Part shown: positions 1-3,046 of the stretch, one piece after another | Layout of the letters: every line of letters begins with the position of its first letter | How positions within the stretch are numbered: the first letter of the stretch is position 1 | NCBI GenBank assembly: GCA_027340195.1 | Contig: DAHWNE010000097.1 | Location: forward strand, 1 to 5,186 | Source of the DNA: Acetobacteraceae bacterium | GTDB taxonomy: Bacteria > Pseudomonadota > Alphaproteobacteria > Acetobacterales > Acetobacteraceae | Reading direction: 5' to 3' | Length of the DNA stretch: 5,186 nucleotides | Translations under genes and position numbers: made by a program | The notes under the pieces: model-generated | What the model saw: the letters and a program-made list of their open reading frames with translations, nothing else | What the model was told of the DNA's origin: nothing | Database searches by the model: none

Positions 1-323
1 AGGAACAGGCTGCCGGTGTCGGCGGCCTCGAAGCGGCCGGCGCGGCGGCGGGTGGCGGAGGTGAAGGCACCGGCCTCGTGGCCGAACAGTTCGGCGTCCA
101 GCAGCGCCTCCGGCAGGGCGGCGCAGTTGAGGGTGACGAACGGGCGGTCCCAGCGCGGGGAGAGATAGGCGAGGCGGGCGGCGATCAGCTCCTTGCCGGT
201 GCCCCGCTCGCCCACCACCAGGACCGGGCGGTCGAGCGGGGCAAGGCGGGAGACATGGGCCAGCATGTCGAGGAAGGCGGGGGATTCGCCGAGCGGGGTC
301 GGCGGAGTGGGGGGAATCGCCAT
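1..323 (-). CDS. pspF: PspF, sigma-54-dependent transcriptional activator of the psp operon (N-terminal part; runs off the left edge)
   Basis: This is the first 107 residues of a bacterial enhancer-binding AAA+ ATPase that remodels sigma-54 RNA polymerase at psp promoters. The AAA+ domain starts almost at residue 1, with no receiver or sensor domain, as in E. coli PspF. Visible motifs are LAPLDRPVLVVGERGTGKE (residues 27-45, Walker A with K44), N66 in the conserved TLNCAAL segment (the E. coli N64 switch residue), the YLSPRW loop with W58 (equivalent to E. coli W56, which is needed for inhibition by PspA), and ELFGHEAGAFTSA (78-90). The last is the sigma-54-contacting GAFTGA loop, here with Ser at the fifth position. 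The ATG at 323 is chosen because the protein then aligns end to end with E. coli PspF; no Shine-Dalgarno sequence precedes it. Walker B, the sensor motifs and the HTH lie outside the window. It is divergent from pspA, which is its expected target. The family assignment is very secure. Confidence 0.96.
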   Translation of the reverse strand, partial: MAIPPTPPTPLGESPAFLDMLAHVSRLAPLDRPVLVVGERGTGKELIAARLAYLSPRWDRPFVTLNCAALPEALLDAELFGHEAGAFTSATRRRAGRFEAADTGSLF

Positions 324-328
324 GATAC

Positions 329-341
329 GGCGGATTTTACC
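329..341. promoter_or_regulatory. Candidate PspF upstream activating site (distal)
   Basis: GGCGGATTTTACC is an imperfect inverted repeat with an AT core. It resembles the proximal site at 349-361: both have GGCG, an ATTTT core on one strand, and a terminal CC. Its centre is about -107 from the predicted pspA start point and 20 bp (about two helical turns) from the proximal site. This suits two PspF oligomer sites as at the E. coli pspA promoter. It also overlaps the candidate pspF promoter. The function is inferred from position and symmetry; I did not match it to a known PspF matrix. Confidence 0.5.
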
Positions 342-342
342 A
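334..342 (-). promoter_or_regulatory. Candidate extended -10 promoter of pspF
   Basis: On the minus strand TGGTAAAAT reads as a TGn extended -10 followed by TAAAAT (5 of 6 against TATAAT). The hexamer about 17 bp upstream (TGGCGA) is a poor -35, as extended -10 promoters tolerate. The start point would fall near 327, giving a leader of about 4 nt before the ATG at 323, consistent with the missing Shine-Dalgarno. The element overlaps the distal candidate PspF site, so PspF bound there would repress its own gene, as known in E. coli. Prediction only. Confidence 0.35.
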
Positions 343-348
343 TAATCC

Positions 349-361
349 GGCGAAAATCGCC
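349..361. promoter_or_regulatory. Candidate PspF upstream activating site (proximal)
   Basis: GGCGAAAATCGCC is a perfect inverted repeat (GGCGA, 3-bp centre, TCGCC), standing out as AT-cored in very GC-rich DNA. It is centred near -87 relative to the predicted pspA transcription start, in the range where PspF enhancer sites lie in enterobacteria. It lies between divergent pspF and pspA with a related site 20 bp away. Binding by PspF is an inference from location and symmetry. Confidence 0.55.
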
Positions 362-397
362 ACCATGCCCGCGCCCGGGACCCGAAAAACCATTCCG

Positions 398-410
398 AAT
401 CAACGCCATG
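398..410 (+). promoter_or_regulatory. Candidate IHF binding site in the pspA promoter
   Basis: AATCAACGCCATG matches the IHF consensus WATCAANNNNTTR at 8 of 9 specified positions (the first T of TTR is A). It lies at about -44 to -32, between the candidate PspF sites and the -24/-12 elements, which is where IHF bends the DNA to bring PspF to sigma-54 polymerase at E. coli pspA. Motif and placement are seen; binding is inferred. Confidence 0.55.
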
Positions 411-415
411 ACCGC

Positions 416-431
416 TGGCACGATTGCTGCT
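416..431 (+). promoter_or_regulatory. Sigma-54 (-24/-12) promoter of pspA
   Basis: TGGCACGATTGCTGCT contains a perfect TGGCACG -24 element and a CTGCT -12 element (one mismatch to TTGCW). The essential GG (417-418) and GC (429-430) doublets are separated by exactly 10 bp. The predicted start point is about 442, giving a leader of about 22 nt that contains the pspA ribosome binding site (GAGGA, 451-455, 8 nt before the ATG). Location directly before pspA and opposite pspF makes the call strong. Confidence 0.88.
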
Positions 432-463
432 GACACTCCGGCACGCCACCGAGGAACCACGCC

Positions 464-1165
464 ATGGGCATCTTCTCCCGCCTCTCCGACATCGTGAACT
501 CCAACCTCAACGCCATCCTCGCCCGCGCCGAGGATCCGGAGAAAATCATCCGCCTGATCGTGCAGGAAATGGAGGACACGCTGGTCGAGGTGCGCTCGGC
601 CGCCGTGCGCGGCATCGCCGAGCGCAAGGAACAGGAACGCCGGGTCGAAACCCTGCACCGCGAGGTCGCGGAATGGGAGCGCAAGGCCGAGCTCGCCCTC
701 ACCCGCGGACGGGAGGACCTGGCGCGCGGCGCGCTGGCCGCCAAATCCCGCGCCGCCGCCGCGCTGGCCGAGGCCGAGCGCCAGCTCGCCCAGCTCGCCG
801 AGGTGCTGACCCGCCAGAACGAGGACATCGCCCGCCTGCAAGCCAAGCTCGACGACGCCCGCGCCCGCCAGCGCGCGCTGATCGCCCGCCACCAGACCGC
901 CGCCAACCGGCTGCGGCTGCGCCGCAACCTGTTCGACCAGCGCATCACCGACGCCTTCGCCCGGTTCGAGCAGGTGGAGCGCGCGCTCGACGAGGCGGAG
1001 GGCAAGGTGGAATCCTTCGATCTCGGCCGCAAACCCGCGCCGGAGGACGATTTCGCGCAGTGGGAACAGGATGCCGCGGTGCAGGACGAGCTCGACCGGC
1101 TGAAGGCGCGGCTGGGCAACCGGCTGCCGGCGACGCCGGCCTCGGCGATGCCGGCCAAGGGCTGA
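464..1165 (+). CDS. pspA: Phage shock protein A (PspA/IM30 family), membrane-stress effector and PspF inhibitor
   Basis: The 233-residue protein (E. coli 222) is nearly all alpha-helical coiled coil and a member of the PspA/Vipp1 ESCRT-III-like superfamily. It keeps PspF inactive in the cytoplasm; under membrane stress it binds lipid and forms large oligomers that limit proton leakage. The N terminus MGIFSRLSDIVNSNLNAIL is the membrane-binding amphipathic helix, followed by AEDPEK with the conserved P25 helix break and by VQEMEDTLVEVRSA, almost identical to E. coli. Charged coiled coil runs from about residue 26 to 190. The segment FDLGRKPAPEDDFAQWE starts the C-terminal helix, and about 12 Ala/Pro-rich residues extend past the E. 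coli end. The ATG at 464 fits the family start and has GAGGA 8 nt upstream. It is the first gene of the operon and 3 nt from pspB. Confidence 0.97.
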   Translation: MGIFSRLSDIVNSNLNAILARAEDPEKIIRLIVQEMEDTLVEVRSAAVRGIAERKEQERRVETLHREVAEWERKAELALTRGREDLARGALAAKSRAAAALAEAERQLAQLAEVLTRQNEDIARLQAKLDDARARQRALIARHQTAANRLRLRRNLFDQRITDAFARFEQVERALDEAEGKVESFDLGRKPAPEDDFAQWEQDAAVQDELDRLKARLGNRLPATPASAMPAKG

Positions 1166-1168
1166 CCG

Positions 1169-1381
1169 ATGATGGTCATGATCCTTGGCATCCTGTTCGT
1201 CCTGGTGGTGGCGCCGATCTGGATCGTGGCGCACTACGCCACGCATTGGCGCACCGGGCGGATGCTCTCGCGCGAGCATGAGCGCGCGCTGGCCGACCTC
1301 GCCGAGCTCGCCACCAAGCTGGAAGCGCGGATGGACGCCCTGGAACGCGCCCTCGGCCCCGAGGCGGGAGGCGGGCGATGA
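1169..1381 (+). CDS. pspB: Phage shock protein B, small inner-membrane stress sensor
   Basis: This 70-residue protein (E. coli 74) has one N-terminal transmembrane segment (about residues 3-23, containing VVAPIWIVAHY, compare VLPIWLWLHY in E. coli). A basic stretch (HWRTGRMLS) and a cytoplasmic amphipathic helix/coiled coil (about 36-62, LADLAELATKLEARMDALERAL) follow. PspB acts with PspC to release PspF from PspA. Three ATGs lie close together (1169, 1172, 1178). 1169 is taken because AAGGG at 1157-1161 lies 7 nt before it, although 1172 is also possible. It starts 3 nt after the pspA stop and ends in an ATGA overlap with pspC, so translation is probably coupled. Confidence 0.94.
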   Translation: MMVMILGILFVLVVAPIWIVAHYATHWRTGRMLSREHERALADLAELATKLEARMDALERALGPEAGGGR

Positions 1382-1764
1382 GCGGGGCGGCGGACCGGTT
1401 CCGCATCTGGCGCGATACCGACCACGCCTGGGTGGCGGGCGTCTGCGCGGGGCTGGCCGATTATCTGGGGCTGGCGCCGGCGCTGGTGCGCGCGCTCACC
1501 GTGCTGGCGCTGATCTTCTTCACCCTGCCCACCGCGGTGGGCTACGCGATCGCCGTGTTCGTGCTGAAGCCGAAACCGCCGGCGCTGTTCGCCGACCCGG
1601 CGCAGGAAGCGCTGTGGCGCGGGCTGCGCACCGACCCGGCCGGCACGCTCGCGTCCGTCACCGCCCGGCTGCGCGCGCTGGATGCGCGCCTCGCCCGCGC
1701 GGAACGTGCGGTCACCGCCAGCGATTTCGACCTGCGCCGGCGCTTCCGCGACCTTGGCGCCTGA
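1378..1764 (+). CDS. pspC: Phage shock protein C, membrane sensor/activator
   Basis: The 128-residue protein has the PspC domain at about residues 8-64. It opens with FRIWRDTDHAWVAGVCAGLADYLG, matching the E. coli LWR...VRGVCAGIANYF segment. A single clear hydrophobic helix follows (about 38-63), ending at LKPKPP. A cytoplasmic C-terminal helix (about 94-126) ends in RLARAERAVTASDFDLRRRF, very close to the E. coli PspC C terminus (ERYVTSDTFTLRSRFRQL), so this is the proteobacterial PspC and not just a PspC-domain protein. It works with PspB to sense envelope stress and bind PspA. GGGAGG at 1366-1371 lies 6 nt before the ATG, which overlaps the pspB stop. Confidence 0.95.
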   Translation: MSGAADRFRIWRDTDHAWVAGVCAGLADYLGLAPALVRALTVLALIFFTLPTAVGYAIAVFVLKPKPPALFADPAQEALWRGLRTDPAGTLASVTARLRALDARLARAERAVTASDFDLRRRFRDLGA

Positions 1765-1767
1765 ACC

Positions 1768-1773
1768 GGAGGA
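1768..1773 (+). promoter_or_regulatory. Ribosome binding site that fixes the yccF start
   Basis: GGAGGA lies 8 nt before the ATG at 1782. The reading frame is open far upstream, through pspB and pspC in another frame, so this strong Shine-Dalgarno sequence plus the family N terminus (MRLLLNIL, compare MRTVLNIL in E. coli YccF) decides the start. Confidence 0.85.
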
Positions 1774-1781
1774 CCGACGCG

Positions 1782-2222
1782 ATGCGCCTGTTGCTGAATA
1801 TCCTGTGGGTGCTGCTGGGCGGCGTGTGGATGGCGCTGGCTTGGGTGCTGGCGGGGGTGCTGATGGCGATCACGATCGTCGGCCTGCCCTGGACCCGCGC
1901 CGCCTTCGCCATCGCCCGCTACACCTTCCTGCCGTTCGGGTTCCGCACCGTCCGGCGCGACCGGATCGGCCACCCCGATCTCGGCACGGGCGCGCTGGGG
2001 GTGGTGGGGAACGTGATCTGGCTGCTGCTGGCCGGCTGGTGGCTGGCGCTGGGCCACCTGATCGCCGCCGTGCTGCTGGCGGTGACGCTGATCGGGATCC
2101 CGTTCGCCTGGGCCCATCTCAAGCTGGCCGGACTCGCGCTGTGGCCGATCGGGCGGGAGGTGGTGGCGATCGATGACCCGCGGCTCGCGCCGCCGATTGC
2201 CAGCGCGGGGCGGCGCTGGTAG
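1782..2222 (+). CDS. yccF: YccF-family inner-membrane protein (DUF307)
   Basis: This 146-residue integral membrane protein is similar in length and layout to E. coli YccF (148). It is built as a clear internal repeat. Residues 6-54 and 77-125 align without gaps over 49 positions with about 19 identities. Each copy has an N..W..L.G.W hydrophobic segment, then a hydrophobic helix ending T[IL][VI]G[LI]P and closing on P.G. A short basic loop (FRTVRRDR) and a Gly-rich stretch join them. The GWWLALGH and ALWPIGREVV segments match E. coli GWWLCLMH and ALWPVGRRVV. The biochemical role of YccF is not established. It follows pspC by 17 nt in the same operon, at the position where E. coli has pspD, so a role in the envelope-stress response is inferred. 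Its stop is 14 nt before the tRNA. Confidence 0.9.
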   Translation: MRLLLNILWVLLGGVWMALAWVLAGVLMAITIVGLPWTRAAFAIARYTFLPFGFRTVRRDRIGHPDLGTGALGVVGNVIWLLLAGWWLALGHLIAAVLLAVTLIGIPFAWAHLKLAGLALWPIGREVVAIDDPRLAPPIASAGRRW

Positions 2223-2236
2223 GGAACCCGCGCGGT

Positions 2237-2313
2237 CGGAGCGTAGCGCAGTCTGGTAGCGCATCAGTCTGGGGGACTGGGGGTCGTGGGTTCAAATCCC
2301 GCCGCTCCGACCA
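2237..2313 (+). tRNA. tRNA-Pro, anticodon GGG, CCA encoded
   Basis: The full cloverleaf can be drawn. Acceptor stem CGGAGCG (2237-2243) pairs with CGCTCCG (2303-2309). The D arm is GCGC/GCGC around a 9-nt loop containing GGTA (2246-2262). The anticodon stem TCAGT/ACTGG (2264-2280) has the loop CTGGGGG and GGG at 2271-2273. A 5-nt variable loop follows, then the T arm GTGGG-TTCAAAT-CCCGC (2286-2302), A73 at 2310 and an encoded CCA at 2311-2313. GGG reads CCC and CCU proline codons, the former heavily used in this DNA. No terminator separates it from yccF. A weak promoter candidate (TTGCCA at 2197-2202, 17-bp spacer, TAGGGA) could also serve it, but the -10 is poor. Confidence 0.98.
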
Positions 2314-3046
2314 TCCCCCCGATGCTCGCGGCGGCCCGATGCTCGCGGCGGAACGTCACCACCAGCACGTCGCGGGCGCCGGGCCGATCCGCCCGCTCCG
2401 GCACCACCGGCGTCACCCCGTGCATCACCCGGTTGTCATCGACGAAGGCGGCGTCGAACGGCTCGGTCAGGGTGAAGCTGCCAAGCGGGTGGCGGGCCAG
2501 GTCGGTCACCGTGGTCACCCCCTCGCGCACGCCATCCCGCCCGACCAGCAGCACCAGCACGTGATCCACCCCGTCCTGGTGCGTCCCCTCCGGCGTCGGC
2601 CGGCCCGGGGCGTCGGCGCGGGCCTCGATGCGGAACTGATGCACCTCGATATGCCAGGCCTCGGCCGCTGTCAGCCGGTCGAACACGGCGCGGCAGAAGC
2701 CCAGGATGGTGGTCAGGCTGGGGCCGGCGCCGAGTGCCGCATCCACCGGCGCGAACCAGCGCTGCACGCCCCCGTTCAGCGGGTTGTAGTCGCGGCTCTG
2801 GTAGTGCGGCTGATGCGGCTTGCGGCGGATGCCGGCGGCATCGGCGGCGAAGGCGGCGTGCCGACGTTTCCGGTAGCGCCCGCCATCGGCCATGTAGGTA
2901 TCCAGCCCCAGGTCGTTCCAGCTGGCGGCGAAGTCCGGCCAGTCTTGCAGGGAGCCGAATGCGCCCAGCGCGGCGCGCATGGCGGCGGCCTCGACGAAGG
3001 CGAAGCCGGCGGCGGCGATGCGGGCGGCGAGATCAGCCGGGGTCAT
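2264..3046 (-). CDS. 2-oxoglutarate/Fe(II)-dependent dioxygenase family protein (PF10014-like)
   Basis: This 260-residue cytoplasmic protein resembles the 2OG-Fe dioxygenase family that includes Bacillus L-isoleucine 4-hydroxylase. The C-terminal half carries the signature: WHIEVHQFRIEA (131-142), GTHQDGVDHVLVLLV (154-168) with the metal-binding H156-x-D158, FVDDNRVMHGVTPV (201-214) with the distal ligand H209, and ARDVLVVTFRRE (224-235) where R225 is the likely 2-oxoglutarate Arg. The family usually ends near this last strand, so about 25 residues are extra. Residues 245-260 (ending GAAGFEPTTPSPPD) are encoded by the antisense of the proline tRNA, and the TGA is inside it. A 17-bp duplication also alters the tail. 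The ATG at 3046 has GGAGG 6 nt upstream and overlaps the channel gene by 14 bp, so the two are co-transcribed. The substrate is unknown; hydroxylation of a free amino acid is a family-based guess. Confidence 0.85.
   Translation of the reverse strand: MTPADLAARIAAAGFAFVEAAAMRAALGAFGSLQDWPDFAASWNDLGLDTYMADGGRYRKRRHAAFAADAAGIRRKPHQPHYQSRDYNPLNGGVQRWFAPVDAALGAGPSLTTILGFCRAVFDRLTAAEAWHIEVHQFRIEARADAPGRPTPEGTHQDGVDHVLVLLVGRDGVREGVTTVTDLARHPLGSFTLTEPFDAAFVDDNRVMHGVTPVVPERADRPGARDVLVVTFRREHRAAASIGGMVGAAGFEPTTPSPPD
2318..2351. repeat. Perfect 17-bp tandem duplication in the dioxygenase 3' end
   Basis: CCCGATGCTCGCGGCGG occurs at 2318-2334 and again at 2335-2351 with no mismatch and no spacer, starting 4 nt after the tRNA CCA. 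It lies in the last codons of the minus-strand dioxygenase gene, after the conserved domain. Since 17 is not a multiple of three, one copy more or less changes the reading frame of the C-terminal tail. With a single copy the protein would end in a short tail with a TGA in the antisense of the tRNA T arm. Confidence 0.95.

Noticed and set aside
78..497. Plus-strand open frame across the pspF start and the pspA promoter
   Set aside because: It is antisense to pspF and crosses the sigma-54 control region; the Arg/Gly/Ala-rich composition is typical of a high-GC shadow frame.
185..1279. Long minus-strand open frames over pspA and pspB (also 400-1191)
   Set aside because: They are complementary to clearly conserved pspA, have low-complexity composition and match no family I recognise.
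2197..2225. Sigma-70-like promoter for the tRNA (TTGCCA, 17 bp, TAGGGA)
   Set aside because: The -35 is good (5/6) and the spacing is ideal, but the -10 matches only about 2 of 6; too weak to annotate.
1542..2264. Minus-strand frame of 240 codons opposite pspC and yccF
   Set aside because: It is Gln/His/Arg/Pro-rich and antisense to two recognised genes; a composition effect.
2237..2351. Integration attachment site at the tRNA 3' end
   Set aside because: No copy of the tRNA 3' end is seen elsewhere in the window and no integrase is present; the adjacent 17-bp repeat does not resemble the tRNA.
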